Origin: Phragmites australis
Lineage: Eukaryota; Streptophyta; Magnoliopsida; Poales; Poaceae
Direction of reading: 5' to 3'
Assembly (NCBI RefSeq): GCF_958298935.1
Contig: NC_084940.1
Span: 1,270,001-1,334,000 of the forward strand
Length of the DNA stretch: 64,000 nucleotides
Numbering within the stretch: the first letter of the stretch is position 1; every line of letters starts with the position of its first letter. Positions 33,442-45,371 of the stretch are shown here, one piece after another. The notes under the pieces are model-generated. The model was given only the letters and a program-made list of their open reading frames with translations, was not told where the DNA came from and did not search any database. The translations under genes and the position numbers were made by a program.

Positions 33442-33894
33442 CAAGTCTGGCAATGGGATACGTTGGGGCGAGTGCAGTAAGAACGCATCCGATCTGAAAC
33501 TCGAATAAAAATAACCCGATCTGCCCCTGAAACACTTAATGGGTGAAAAAACACCTGGTCTCGAGCCCGTCGGGGACTCGAAACCCGATGGGGACCCGCG
33601 GGTGTGCGGGAGTGAGGGTGGTCACGGACGGCGGCGGGCACATGTGACAACGGGAGTGGCTGTAGTGTGGCGACGTGGATTGGGCGCTGGCAGCAGGAGC
33701 TGAGGTAGCTAGGGTTAGGTGGGCTGGGCTGGTGTGATTTTTTAGATGCCCACAGGGGAATATCTACCTCCGATCTCGACCCGAACTCAATTCGGGTCTC
33801 GACCCGTAACCCCCGTGGGGCAAAATTTGTCCCCGCCCCCACTGGGTGTAAAACCCACAGGGACCAGGCCTGGCTCGCCCCGTTGCTAGCCCTA
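33442..33894. mobile_element. Small hAT-type non-autonomous element
   Basis: 453 bp flanked by a perfect 8-bp duplication caaatgaa (33434-33441, 33895-33902). The ends are short imperfect inverted repeats (caagtctggcaatggg at the left; ggggcgagc next to the inverted cgttgctagcccta at the right). The GC-rich inner part repeats words such as gggactcgaaacccgatggg and cgggtctcgacccgt. No coding capacity. Confidence 0.75.
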
Positions 33895-33949
33895 CAAATG
33901 AAGGAGAATTGCCAATGCTTCTCCCACCATCGATGTTGGTGTTCCATTA

Positions 33950-34150
33950 TGCACATGTTAACGCAAGCCAAGCACGTCATCGCCCCACCACCAGCATCGT
34001 CCTTCATGTGCCTGCGGACCTCAAGGGTCACAATATGCGTCCTCGCCAGGCACGTGGTTCCTGGACGACATGTTCTTTGCCTCCCTGTCCCCGGACCGCA
34101 GCGCACTCCCCTCAGCCCGACTAAGCTCCCGCACGGTTGCACAGACATGG
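33950..34150 (+). pseudogene. DUF674-like fragment, decayed
   Basis: One frame reads WFLDDMFFASLSPDRSALPS, matching SLDDAFFVSASPNRDALLSP of the gene at 18424. Slightly upstream and out of frame is AKHVIAPPP, similar to AKHDAPAPG. No start and shifted frames. It directly precedes repeat E. Confidence 0.45.
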
Positions 34151-34880
34151 CCCTTCGCGTAAGATCAGCGTGCACCATGCCCTGAGCCCAGCGAGGGTGC
34201 AGAGTTGCAGTGAGGGAGCAGGAAGGTGATGGTGCTGGTTCAAAGGGTGGAGCGACGCACCTGAGGGAGATCCTGGGTGGCTTAGGCAAGGGCGTGGTGC
34301 GGCGAATTGTGCCCAAGGTGGCAAGGGGTGGTCGTTGTTTCATTTACGGACCACCCCGTCCAGAAATTTCACCTTTTCATATCTCCCTCAAGAGATTGTA
34401 GTGCAGTTTGAATTCTTGTGTGATGATGTGTCACTCCATGCACCGTCTTCATGAATTTTTGCATATTTTTGCGCACCTGAGTCATCGCTAATCTCCAGGT
34501 TGAGGGGGTGCTTGTTGACAGGGTGGTCATTATTTCATTTACCGACCACCCCTGACTGAAATTTCGCTTGTTTGTTTCTCCTCTAGAGATTGTATCTGAT
34601 CCTGAAACTTTGTGTGTTGTTGTGGCGCTTCACGACGCATCTCCACCAATATTTCTAGGATTTTTACGCCTATGTGCTGCCGGCAAACTGGAACCTGCCA
34701 TGGTCGGTGTTTGGTTCACTGACCACCTTTCTTGGAAGCTCCATGGACCGGAGCAAAGGACACTCAAGGAGAGATACAAGAGGGAGGTGCAGCAATAGGC
34801 TGAAGCTTGTGGCTTCAAAATGGAATATAACAATGGCTAGATAAACTGAGATCATATCATGTTTTCGTTTCAATGATAAT
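34137..34880 (+). repeat. Unclassified dispersed repeat 'E', copy 1
   Basis: Homologous over several hundred bp to 54735-55385. Each copy holds tandem sub-blocks: a palindromic motif (ggtggtc, spacer tttcatt, then gaccacc) followed by ctgaaatttcgcttg-type sequence and ctctagagat. Motif positions here are 34325-34357, 34521-34554 and 34703-34729. It ends with aataggctgaagcttgtggc and agataaactgagatca. No coding or LTR structure seen. Confidence 0.7.
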
Positions 34881-35146
34881 GCAGTAAAAATGACCGATTC
34901 CAGGCCAATGTATGAATGATGCGATATGGACTGACATTTGAAATGCACATGGGGGACAAGAACGAGACGAGCATGTTGCATCCCCGAATTTGTCGACGTA
35001 CATCGATGCGGTGGCATGCACATATATATGTTTGACAAGAGGAACGCCGCCCCAATGTGTGTTCCCAGCCAACCGCCTGTCGGTCGCCGCCAGACAAAGC
35101 TTCTGTACGACCGTGCTGCACCAACATTGCCTTCGTGCAATATATA
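34881..35146. other. Unassigned sequence between repeat E and the LINE end
   Basis: No coding signal or recognisable repeat. Confidence 0.4.
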
Positions 35147-35800
35147 TTTTTTTAAACGCAACCAGCAGAAGAGCTGTCAATTATGTATTAAAAAGAGGAA
35201 GGGCCCGACGGGCCAAAAGTACAAGTAAAAAAAAAGAGCAAAAGGGACTTTCCCACCCGCAGTCGTAGTTGAGGTCTCCAAATAGAAAAGGAGAGTGCCC
35301 TAATATCTCACCAAAAAGCACCCTAAATGGTTCGCCCCCGCAAAGGCTCAGTTCCTCACCTCGTCGAGCACAACGCTCAAGATTTCCGTGGCCGGTTTCT
35401 CTTTTTTGTTGAAGGTGCGCCTGTTTCTTTCTTTCAAGATCTCCCAAGAAACAAGCATTGCCAACAACCTCAAGGCTTTCCAAGAGGAAGGGATGCAGTG
35501 GGTTATGGCAGTCCACCATCCAGTAATGAAGTGACTCTGCGGCCACGCTTCCAGAAGGATGGCCGGCTGCCTCAGCTTCCTGCCTAGTCCCCGCCAAACT
35601 CTCCTGGTAAAGGAGCATTTCGGAACCAAATGGAGACAAGACACACAAGAGCACTTGCACAATGTGCAAATAGGATTGCAGGGCGAAGCCCTACGGGCGA
35701 GGTGATCTGTGATCCAGAGCCTATCCTGGATGGCAAACCAGGTGAAAAATTTGCACTTCGGCGGCACCCACGCCTTCCAAATCAACATGTTGAACCCTAC
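35147..35800 (-). mobile_element. LINE 3' end (segment 3 of 3), zf-RVT region
   Basis: On the minus strand, frames encode FNMLIWKAWVPPKCKFFTWF, LARRASPCNPICTLCKC and SWEILKERNRRTFNKKEK, typical of the region after RT in plant LINEs. The element ends with a short A tail (T run at 35147-35153 on plus). It is cut at 35800/35801 by the Tat-type element and continues at 43505. Confidence 0.8.
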
Positions 35801-37244
35801 TGTCGGAGGGTGAACTCCTATCGCAGGGATCCGGAGGGACCCCTTTTTGAGATTTGGTCGAGGGATGATTCTGAATATGTTTGCGGGAGAAATAAATGGG
35901 TGTAAATGCAATGGCAGGTGGGATGGAATGATCTAATGCAGAAAGAAGTAAATGCACTGGAGAAATTTTTAGACAGGTTCGGGCCGCACTGAGCGTAATA
36001 CCCTACTCATGTGTGGATGCTATAAATGTCCTAAGAATGTCTCTTAGGAATGTTGCTAGTTACAAGAATGTTTGTCTATCCTAGAGCTTCGGTGCTTGTA
36101 CTAAGGTGTTCTTCTGTCTTCGCTCTGGATTCCTCAGCCTCTGAGAATGTGTATCCGAGCCTTTTTGCTTCTGAGAGTCCTCTTCTTGTCCGTGCCCGCC
36201 GGCTATCTTAAATACCCGTAGGCGGTAGCGTGCCCCGAAAGGGAGGGCACGAGTTCCAAGGCGCCATAAATGGAAAAGCGGTCATTATGGGCTGCTGCGC
36301 GAAGTGACGGCGGGTTGAAAACGCGCTCTCCGCCCGGTCTCGGTCGCCATGATGGCGTTCCGTAACGGGCGCCACGGAGAGGGCCCACCGGGCAGCCACC
36401 GAGCGGCCCGGCGTGCCCGTTCGGTCTTGTACGCCTGCCACAGCAGGGCGGCAGGCGGAGCGCCTCGGGCCTCGTGATGTTATCCCGAGGCGTGCCGGAT
36501 GACGCGGGACGGGACCCGCGTATTAAATGTCCCCACGCCCTTCTGCCAGAATGCGGCAGGGACTAACACCGCGCGTGGCAGGAGCAGTTGGAGGTGACAG
36601 ACCACGCGCCCTCTTAAATGCGGCATTGGGCCTTTCTCTGGCTGACACCTCACCGCTGGACCCCTGTGGGGGCCACCGACGAAGGACTTCTTGGGCCGTC
36701 GGGGAACCGAGTGCTCGGGGGTCACTGTTCACATCCCCGAGCACTCTCTCCCGGAAATACCCTCTCTTGGTCCTCGGGGAACCGAGTGCTCGGGGCCACT
36801 GTTCGCGGTCCCAAGCACTCTCTCCCGGAATTGACTGTTCGGATCCTCGGGGAACCGAGTGCTCGGGGGCCGCTGTTCGCAGCCCCGAGCACTCTCTCCC
36901 GGAACTACCTTCCTTGGGTCCTCGGGGTACTCGGGTGCTCGGCGGCCACTGTTCGCGGCCCCGAGCACACCCTTCCCGGTACTTGGCTTTTCTGGTCATC
37001 GGGGGACTTGGGTGCTTGGGGGCCACTGTTCATGACCCCGCGCACTCCCTTCCCGGCACTTGGTCTTCGCAGATCATCGGGGAACTCGGGTACTCGGGGA
37101 CCACTGTTCATGGCCCCGAGCGCCCTCTCCCGGGACTTAGTCTTTTCGTACCTCGCGGAGATGATCCCCACGGGAGGGCGCCGCGTGGCGGATTGCTGAC
37201 CTGGCCTCAGGATTCGGGGACCCCTGGTTCCTAATTCATCGACA
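35801..37244 (-). repeat. LTR of the second Tat element
   Basis: 1,444 bp, related to but distinct from the LTR at 4500. The hairpin array (gagtgctcgggg ... ccccgagcactc, about 36700-37130) has about six units. The PPT-like gggcccgggggctgc follows on the minus strand. Confidence 0.88.
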
Positions 37245-37549
37245 GCAGCCCCCGGGCCCATTGGCAAGCGATGGCCCAGAGACTACGGATGGGGCCTTCG
37301 TCGTTATCGAGGCCGAACCCAACAACGACGCCACGTGGCGTACTCCCAGGCGCTGGCCTCTCCGGCCCAGGCTTCTGGTACGGCCCAACGGGGAGCCGAA
37401 CGGTCGCGCATCCGCCCAACTTCCGAGGGTCGTGATAACGAGGCAGGCGGCGCGCGTGGCAACTGCGCAGATCAAGGGTAGTGCGCCTGGCAACTGCTAA
37501 CATCTGCGCGGACCGAGGGAGATTCTCCTGGCGCTCGCGTCGACCGAGG

Positions 37550-39998
37550 AAGTTCTGCGAGATGTTCATCGGGGTGCCGCCGTCGGTGTCACTATTCTGC
37601 CACTTCTTCGTGCTGCGGCCGGCTGGGAAGAAGTGGGGCTTCTCCACTGCGGATGTCATCGGCTGCTGCAACTTCCGGCTCCGGGACAGCTTGGCGGAGC
37701 TGTACATCCCCCAAGTGCTGCGGAGCAAGTGGGACGACTGGCGGCGCTACTGGGTCTACATCGGTGTCAGTCCCCACGACCGCCTCACGTTGCCGGAGCT
37801 GGCGGCGGAGCCCCAGAGGTCAATCTGGGAGGCGGCACCGGCGGAGGATGAGCGGATGCGGCCGGTCCTGGACCGCATCGACTACCTGCGCCAGGCCGAA
37901 CTCACGTCGGTGATGGTGGTGGCGGACTACCTGCGCCGTCGCCTGGCGCCTCTGCGGGAGCGGATCCGCCCCAGCTGGATGTACACGGGCTCCCAGGATA
38001 TCACCAGGACCCAGATCGGCACTGCGGGAGCGGATCCGCCCCAGCTGGATGTACACTGGAACCTGGACGAGGCGGCACTGGCGGGCCTGCTCCGGGTGGT
38101 GACCGGCATGGAGGACCTTACCCGGGTAGTGCTCCCCCGGGAACAGCTGGCGCTCTGTGCCGACCCGAACCGGGTGGCGCTGCAAGCGACGCTGCCCGAG
38201 TTCGACGCCCAGGGTCTGGTCGACCGACCAGGGCGCCGGAACCCCGGGACTATCCAGATTCCCGGGGTAGACGAGGCGACCGGTCGCGCTCCGAGGGCCT
38301 CCGGCGGGGATGCCGCCAGTAGCAGGCCGCAGGCGAGCTGCATGGGGGCCGCGGGCGGCCGGGCGCAGACCAGCGGCGCGGGCGTCGCGGGCGGCAGGCC
38401 ACAGGTCGACCGTGGGGCTACCGCAGGCAGCAGCCATCAGGTCGACGGAAGAAGCACCGCCGGAGACCAAAGGCGACCGGAAGCGCCAAGACCCGCTCCC
38501 GCCCCAGAGCCGAAAGCGCCTGAGCCGAGCGCGTCGGCCGAGCCGGAGCCGCAGGTGCCGCCGAGCCCTGAGCCGAGGGCAGCAGCCGCGCCCGAGCCGC
38601 CAGCGCCGGCCGAGCCCGCCCCTAGTACTTTGATGGCGGGGCAGATGGCCGCGGCGATGGCGGCGACATCAAGGCAGCAGTCGGGGACCCCGAGCGCCTC
38701 TGCAAAGAGGGCTCGCAGGGGACCCAGCGCCCAACCGCCGTCCAATAGGCCGCGGAACCCCTCCCGGACGTGCTAGGAAGCGCCCGGGAGGTGATCGAGC
38801 GGCTGGAGGTGGCCATGGCAGGGGAACGAGCACATCTCGAGGCCGAGCGCGCCGCCCTCGTCGAGGAGAGGCGGCGGCTGGAGGAGGTCGGCCATCTTTT
38901 GGAGGCCCGCATTGCCTCGGCCTGCGCTGCCCACGAGAGGGAGAGGCGCGCGATGGCCGAGGAGCGGGAGACTTTGGATGAAGTGCGCGAGGAGGCCGTC
39001 GCCGCGCAAGAGGAAGCCACCCGCTTGGGTGAGATATCGCGGCGGCGGGCCGCAGAGCTTCTCGCCAGGGAGCGGCTGGTGCGGGCTCGGGAGGATGCCA
39101 TCCTGCCACGCGAGAAGATGGTGGAGGCCTCCCAGGCAGACTTAGCCCGCCGGAATGACAAGCTCGAGCGGAGCCGCACCGAAGTCCACCGTCGGGAGGA
39201 GGAGGTCGCGATCCACGAGATTGATGTCGGAATCACGGCAATGCCTCTGGATGCTCGGGAGGAGCAGCTGACTCGCTGTGAAGCGGAGGCTACCTCGGCG
39301 TCGGCGGCTTTAACTGCTCGGTAGGAGCAGGCCGCCAAGTGGGAGGCGGAGCTAACTGCCCGGGAGCAGGCCCTCTCTGCCCTCGCCGAGCAGGTGAAGC
39401 AGAAGCAAGCCGAAGCCCCGGCGACCAGCGCCGTCTCGACCAGCGCGGCCGAGGAGATAAGCCTTGAGGAGCGGCTGCAGATCGCGAAGGACGAGCTCGA
39501 GACCATTACCGCCGAGCGGGCCAACGTCAAGCTGATGATGCGAGACATCCTTCGGCAAGCATGGAGGTCCGTGAGGGTGGCCGGGCTCGGGCGAGTCTAC
39601 GTGGGCGAGAAGGGTATGGAGCGAGCGACCATCTGCCACATCGCCCTCGGCTTCGAGGAGATCAACCGGCGACTGAAGGCGCTTCCCTGAGCCGTGGAGG
39701 AGTTAGCCTCCCAGGAAGGGCGTGGTCTGGCCCAAGCAGTGGCTGAGCACGTCCTGGCCTGTTACTGGAGCCGGGACCCCAACTTCTCACTGGAGCCAGC
39801 CCGGGAAGGGGTGGTCGAGGCCGAGGACGAGGCCGCCCGGGAGGCTGTCCGGGGAGTCGCCGCCGAGGTGGCGGCTTGCTTCACGCGGGAGCCGCCGCCG
39901 GTGCCGAGCAGTGGCAGCAGCAATGAGGACTCCTCGCCGCCTCCTGAGCCCGCCGACCTAGATTTGGCTTTTGCTCTTTTCTTTTTCTTTGACTTGAT
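37550..39998 (+). pseudogene. Antisense extra ORF of the second Tat element, truncated
   Basis: Homologue of the gene at 6407-9477. It starts abruptly in the Transposase_28-like domain (CEMFIGVPPSVSLFCHFFVL, NFRLRDSLAELYIPQVLRSK), so the promoter and first ~120 residues are deleted. A segment of about 65-70 bp (ctgcgggagcggatccgccc...) is duplicated in tandem (about 37957 and 38022). The first frame stops at 38776. Coiled-coil sequence then continues in other frames (38770-39324, about 39325-39690, 39694-40002) with stops at 39322-39324 and 39688-39690. Not functional. Confidence 0.8.
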
Positions 39999-40165
39999 GT
40001 AAATATGGGAATGATCCCTCTGAATAGCTGTCCTTTTTTGAATATAATGGAAGCCTTTCCTTGGGATCGCAACTCCAGTGTTGTCTTGATGCTTGATGAA
40101 GTCTTTTCACTTGGTGTCCCGAGGAGTACTTAGTCGGATCGAGCCCGCCCTTCCCCCCCCCCCCC

Positions 40166-42646
40166 TGAAAGGACAATGATGTCGCCTAGAGGGGGGGTGA
40201 ATAGGCGTTTTTACAAAAATTCAACCCTTTCTTCCGTTGGCCTAAACTTGCAGCGGAATATAAACTAACGAGTTTTTCACAAGAGAAAAACCTAAATATG
40301 CTAGGCTCAACTAGTGCACAATCACCCTAAATAAGTGTGGAAATAACAATCCTAAGGTGACAAAAATTACTCAATTCTAGCAAGAGATATGCAATAAAAC
40401 TTAAATTGAAAAAGGCTGAAAATACTGTTCATATGCCTGAAATTACTGTTCACCGGAGACTCCGGTGTAGTCCGGATACTCCGGTGTGTACAGGTCCGGA
40501 AACTCCGGTAAAGGCCGGATTCTCCGGGTTCTGTACAGAACAGAGCCCGAAACTGAATGAAATGGATGTGTAGAGAGTTTTAGCTCAAACCAAGTGATGT
40601 CGTGTGTTCCCGGAGATGATTCCAAGTAGATCCACGAAGAACCTACACTCAAATACACACAAACAAGTAGATCGAGCAATATGCACAAAGATTTGAACAA
40701 GAACTCAAAAGTAAAGAAACAAGAGAGGAGACACAAGATTTGTTTCCCGAAGTTCGGATTCACCACCGTGAATCCTACGTCTCCGTTGAGGAAGCTCCAA
40801 CGAGCCGGGTCTCTTTCAACCGCTTTCCTCGATCCACTCTTGATTTCTTCCCTTGCGGAGGCGAAATCGAGCCCTTCACAAACTTTCCCGCGGCTCACCA
40901 CAAGCACGGGAGCTCACCGGCGACACCTAGCCGGCTAGGAGGCTTCACCTCCAAGAGTAACAAACGCTTCGAGAACTTCTTGTCAAGAACTCAAGTGCTC
41001 AAGATTGGATTTTAGCTCACTTGCACTCAATCTTCCAATCTCTCAACCCAACTCACTTTTCTTCTCAAATCACACACTAGAATGGAGTGGGATGGAGTTC
41101 TTTTGGCTCTAAAAAGTGTTTCTTTCGTGCCCTTGCAGCAGCCCCAAAGGATGGGGTGAGTGGGGTATAAATAGCCCACTTCAAAAAACTAGCCGTTGGG
41201 CTCTTTTCTGGAACTTACCGGAATATCCGGCCTACACCGGAGTCTCCGGCCACTCCAGGTACCGGAGAATCCGGTCTTCACCGGAGTCTCCGAGTACAGC
41301 ACAGCTGACCTCCGAAAAACGGCGATAACTTTTGATTTCGGAGTCCGATTTCGACGATTTTGGACTCTATGGAAAGCTTATTCAGAGGGCTACACATCCC
41401 AACTGAATTCATGACCTAAAACACATAGGATCAAATTAGGAACACTCCAAAACCCATTTTGGACACTTCCGCACTTTCCGCTCCAGACTCTTAACAACAA
41501 ACTCTCACTTTGGGTTTGGTTGGGAACTCTTGAGCACTGAGACGCGACAATTAGCTCACGTTGCATCCCTCTTAATAGTGCGGCATACCTAGACTCAATT
41601 TCAAAGATAAAACACATTTGAACCAATTTGAGCCTTTTGAATACTTTCAAGTACCGCTTTTTACTTTCAAACCTTTGAGGGTTGCCAACTTCTATAAAAT
41701 CTTTGCTCCATCTATTCTTGATTCCTCATGTGATTGATGCGAATCACTCATAGCTTCTCATGGCCTTGCACGGTCCATTGGCGCAAAGCTTCACTCGCTC
41801 TTCACCACCGCCTTGGTCCTTCGGTGCCAAGCCATTTGCTTGCCCTTCACCACGGATGGTCCATCGCAGCCGAGTCTTGCTTGCCCTTCACCGTCTTGCC
41901 ATAGAAAACCACTTTGTATTCGACATCTTGAAGAAATTCACTTTATCAAATATGGAGTCTATTCTTGTTCTTCACTCTTGGCATATATGATTTCAATTCA
42001 ACTTATGACTTCTTATGGATCCTAACCCCAACTCACTCTCAAGCACAAAGCACATGTGTTAGTCCATAAAACCTAAATGACAACATTTATACCTTAAGTT
42101 ACTTGATCTCGACAAGTAACTTATTAGCCTTCATGCATATTGTCAATCTTCATATAGAACCTAACCCCACTCATTCTTAAACACATAGCACACGGGTTAG
42201 TCTATAAAACTCTATTGACAAGCATACCTTTAGTTACTTGATCTCCACAAGTAACTTAGCCTTCAAGCTTATTGTTAATCTTATTGAGCTTCTTCTTCTT
42301 CTTATGAGCATCACTAAAATCTCAATGACTTTTGATGCAATTATTTGAACTCATGGCATTTCTCAAAGAATCCATGCTTCATCATTTATGCATCTCCTAT
42401 GGAATAACCTAATAGCAATTCTCAATATGATTGTTAGTCCATAAGCATTGTCATCACTTACCCGAGCATCACTTTGAGCTCATTCATCTTGATGCATTTT
42501 CATTCTCCCCATTCACTTAAAGCTCATGCATATCTCATCCATGCATCACCTATGGAACAATCTACTAACAAACTCAACACCATTGTTAGTCCATAGGTAT
42601 TGTCATTAATTACCAAAACCACACATATGGGCTAGATGCACTTTCA
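40166..42646 (+). mobile_element. Solo LTR (about 2.5 kb) nested in the second Tat element
   Basis: Begins TGAAAGG and ends CTTTCA, with ccccc on both sides as a possible target duplication. This is not decisive, because both sides are longer C runs. It starts with the tgtcgcctagagggggggtg motif common in grass LTRs and contains two arrays of ccggagactccgg-type words (40450-40530, 41218-41300). No internal coding region and no second LTR, so a solo LTR is the simplest reading. Confidence 0.75.
41165..41173 (+). promoter_or_regulatory. TATA box of the solo LTR
   Basis: gtataaata in the middle of the LTR, followed by agcccacttc; gives the LTR plus-strand orientation. Confidence 0.55.
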
Positions 42647-42658
42647 CCCCCCCCCCCC

Positions 42659-43339
42659 TCCCCGAGGACGAAGTCGCCCCAACCACTCATCGCCCGAGTA
42701 GTGAGGCCTCTCCGCGCGTTCAGCCCCTGAGCCCTCGGGAGATAGGTCGATCCAGCACGGAGCACGCCACGACCAGTGAACGTTTTCCCATTTTGCGACC
42801 ACTCAAACAAGCAGATCGGAGACGCGTGCGGGCGGAAATGCGGCCAAGAGTCCCCACGGTTTGGTGGTGCCCGGGCTAGGACGGACCGGACCGAGCACCG
42901 ACAGCCCGCCACCAGGGTCTAGGCTCCCGACCGCTCTTTGCTCGAGCGGTAGGATTACCCGAGAACCCCAGAGGCTCGGTAGTGCCCGGGGTACTTTTAA
43001 GCGGGCCGAACACCACGACCACCATGAAGGACTTCGGTCAAACATTGCTGTTCGTACGGTACACCTTTCTACTGTCTGTTCTGTCGTTCCGAAAAAAGCA
43101 AACACGTGGGCAGGGTTTTGTGCGCGAGGAGACCATCTCGCCGAACAAATTAGAATGCGAGGGTCCCGAGGATAACTCAGGAACAATAGATTGCTGAATG
43201 TAAATTCGTATGACTTTAACCACTCACCGGACAGCTATCAGCTTTTTGGCCGACCGATCCAGGAGAGGTATGCGCTCCGAGCTCAGGGTGCCCGGGAACT
43301 TGGTTCCTTCGGTCGGAGCACCCGAGCTCTGGAAAGCAT
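42659..43339 (-). mobile_element. Spacer remnant of the second Tat element
   Basis: Matches the spacer of the first element (about 9700-10400): gagcaccgacagcccgcc, gcgaggagaccatctcgcc, tcaccggacagctatcagc. It joins LTR sequence abruptly near 43335, the deletion junction. Confidence 0.75.
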
Positions 43340-43504
43340 GGGAACTCGGATACTCGGGGACCACTGTTCATGGCCCCGAGCGCCCTCTCTCGGGACTTAG
43401 TCTTTTCGTACTTCGCGGAGATGATCCCCGCGGGAGGGCGCCGGGTGGCAAATTGCTGACCTGGCCTTGGGATTCGGGGACCCCTAGTTCCTGATTCATC
43501 GACA
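43340..43504 (-). repeat. Truncated right LTR of the second Tat element
   Basis: About 165 bp that match 37081-37244, ending in CATCGACA at the target duplication cctac. Confidence 0.88.
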
Positions 43505-44493
43505 CCTACGCAAATGGACCCCTTGAACATCATGGCATATGCGGACTTCGTAGAATATAGGACTTCGCAGAATATGCGCCATGGCGTGAGTATTTCCAAA
43601 CAATGGTGTCGAGGATGCCGGGTTGAAGGTTTACTTCCCGTGTAGCACTCCAAAGCCAAATGAATTGAAGGATGTCCTCTCGCGAGACATGGCGGAGGGA
43701 GGCCATGTTAGCAATCCATGTCATGTAAGTCATCGCCTCCTGAAGGGAGCGCCGCTTTGCTGTAGAAATCGCGAAAAGCAGCAACACATGATCGTTGGGT
43801 CTGTATCCCCTAGCCCAGGAGGAGTGCCAAAGGAAATTCTCTCACCTCTCCCAACAGTAATGGAAGTGGCAGTCGCGAAGAGCAGATGGTCCGAGTTGTC
43901 ACATGGCACATAAGCACCAACCCAAGCCTTCTGCGTCACCCCCATTCCTGCCAAAGCTAGCGCTGCCTAAGCGCCCTACCGAAGAACTCGAGGTCAAGGA
44001 CTCCAAGGCCTCCAAGCTCTTTTGGTATGCAAACTTTTTTCCATGTAACCTTGCATTTGCCACCCGTAATTGGCTTGCATCCAGTCGAAAGGAATTGCCT
44101 CCTTGCACTGTCAATCTGGTGAAAGATTGAGGCTGGGGTTTTGATAGCTGAGAAGAAGTGGATGGGCTGGGAGGTCATTACAGCTTTTACAAGCGTAAGG
44201 CGACCTGATGGTGTCATATTTTTTTCTTTCCAAGAAGATATTTTCCCAATCACCTTGCCGACCATCGGTTACAGAACCGATGCCTTCAGTCGACCGGTAG
44301 TGAGGGGCAGCCTGAGGTAGTTGATAGGAAAATTGGATATGACCATCGGTAGGTTTGAGAGAATCACATTCAGGTCCAAGACCTCGCATCGGATAGGAGT
44401 GATCGACATTTTGGTGAAGTTGGTTTGTAGGCCCATGGCCTGATCAAAGGAGTGAAGAATTGCTACCAGCATCACCACATCATGGATAGTTGG
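43505..44493 (-). mobile_element. LINE middle segment (2 of 3): RT C-terminal part
   Basis: Minus-strand frames encode [78 protein letters not shown] and YSRHGAYSAKSYILRS, the order expected downstream of the RT active site in plant LINEs. Stops and frameshifts are present. Cut on the right by the solo LTR at 44494. Confidence 0.85.
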
Positions 44494-45371
44494 TGTCATG
44501 TCCCAAAATGTTAATTACATAATTAGGCATGCCTAATCATGATTGCATTATGTTTTGTGCGATTGATTATCAATTTGAGTTTAAAGGCGTTCCAAAAGTT
44601 ATGCGTTTTGAACCTTCACGTATTTTCCCCACATACACGTGAGTATTTGAGAGTGAAAATGGCTTAGAAGCTAATTAGGAGAAACCCCATAGATATTAGA
44701 AAAGAAAAGGAAAAAGAATGAGACTTTCAGCACCAAACGGCTCTAGCGGTCTGACCGAGGCTCCCCAAGGTCTGACCACCAGTACACAGAGCACCCATTA
44801 AGGGGATCGATCACACTCTCTCTCGCTCTATATTTTTCTTTTGTTCTCTCATTCTCTCCCTCACTCAAGCCCTAGAGAGAGAATAATATATCACCTCTAC
44901 GGCTTCGACGATCGGAGATCGATGGAGGGGACTCCCTTGAGCTTCCCGGAGGTTTCCAGAGCACCTCCCCTCTTCTCCCTCACCGGAGGAAAGTTCATCC
45001 AACCGCAAGCCATATGCCACCCTGGACCCCGATCTCCAAATCGGAGCTTCTTCGAAGTAGATTGATCTTCTAGAAAGCTTCCCTACAATAAGATAAGACA
45101 CCCCTATCATTTCCCCGTCATTCCCGAGCTCGAATCGGTCCTCATTTTGTTTAGACCCAAGTTCAACTTTAGCTTACATCCCATCCGTGGAGTTTTCCAA
45201 GTTTGGCTCGATGAAAGTTATCCAAACCACCCTAGAATCACTCCACTAGTCCTGTAGAGCATTTTGGTACCCTTCGTGGTCGAAGGTTTCGCTGGAGCCT
45301 TCGCTGGTGGCCTCGCAAAGTGGCACCGACAGGGTCTCGCGGTCTGACCTCCAATAGGGCTGCTCTGACTA

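Larger units (their letters stand above)
35801..43504 (-). mobile_element. Second Tat-type LTR retrotransposon, deleted, inserted in the LINE
   Basis: Perfect 5-bp target duplication cctac (35796-35800, 43505-43509). Termini are TGTCGG and CATCGACA. Left LTR 35801-37244; the right LTR is reduced to about 43340-43504. Between them remain the antisense extra ORF (37550-39998) and spacer (42659-43339), interrupted by a 2.5 kb solo LTR (40166-42646). All of gag and pol is missing, lost in one deletion running from the spacer into the right LTR. Confidence 0.9.

Noticed and set aside
33420..34343. 307-codon minus-strand open frame
   Set aside because: It runs through a hAT element, a DUF674 relic and repeat E in turn and matches nothing.
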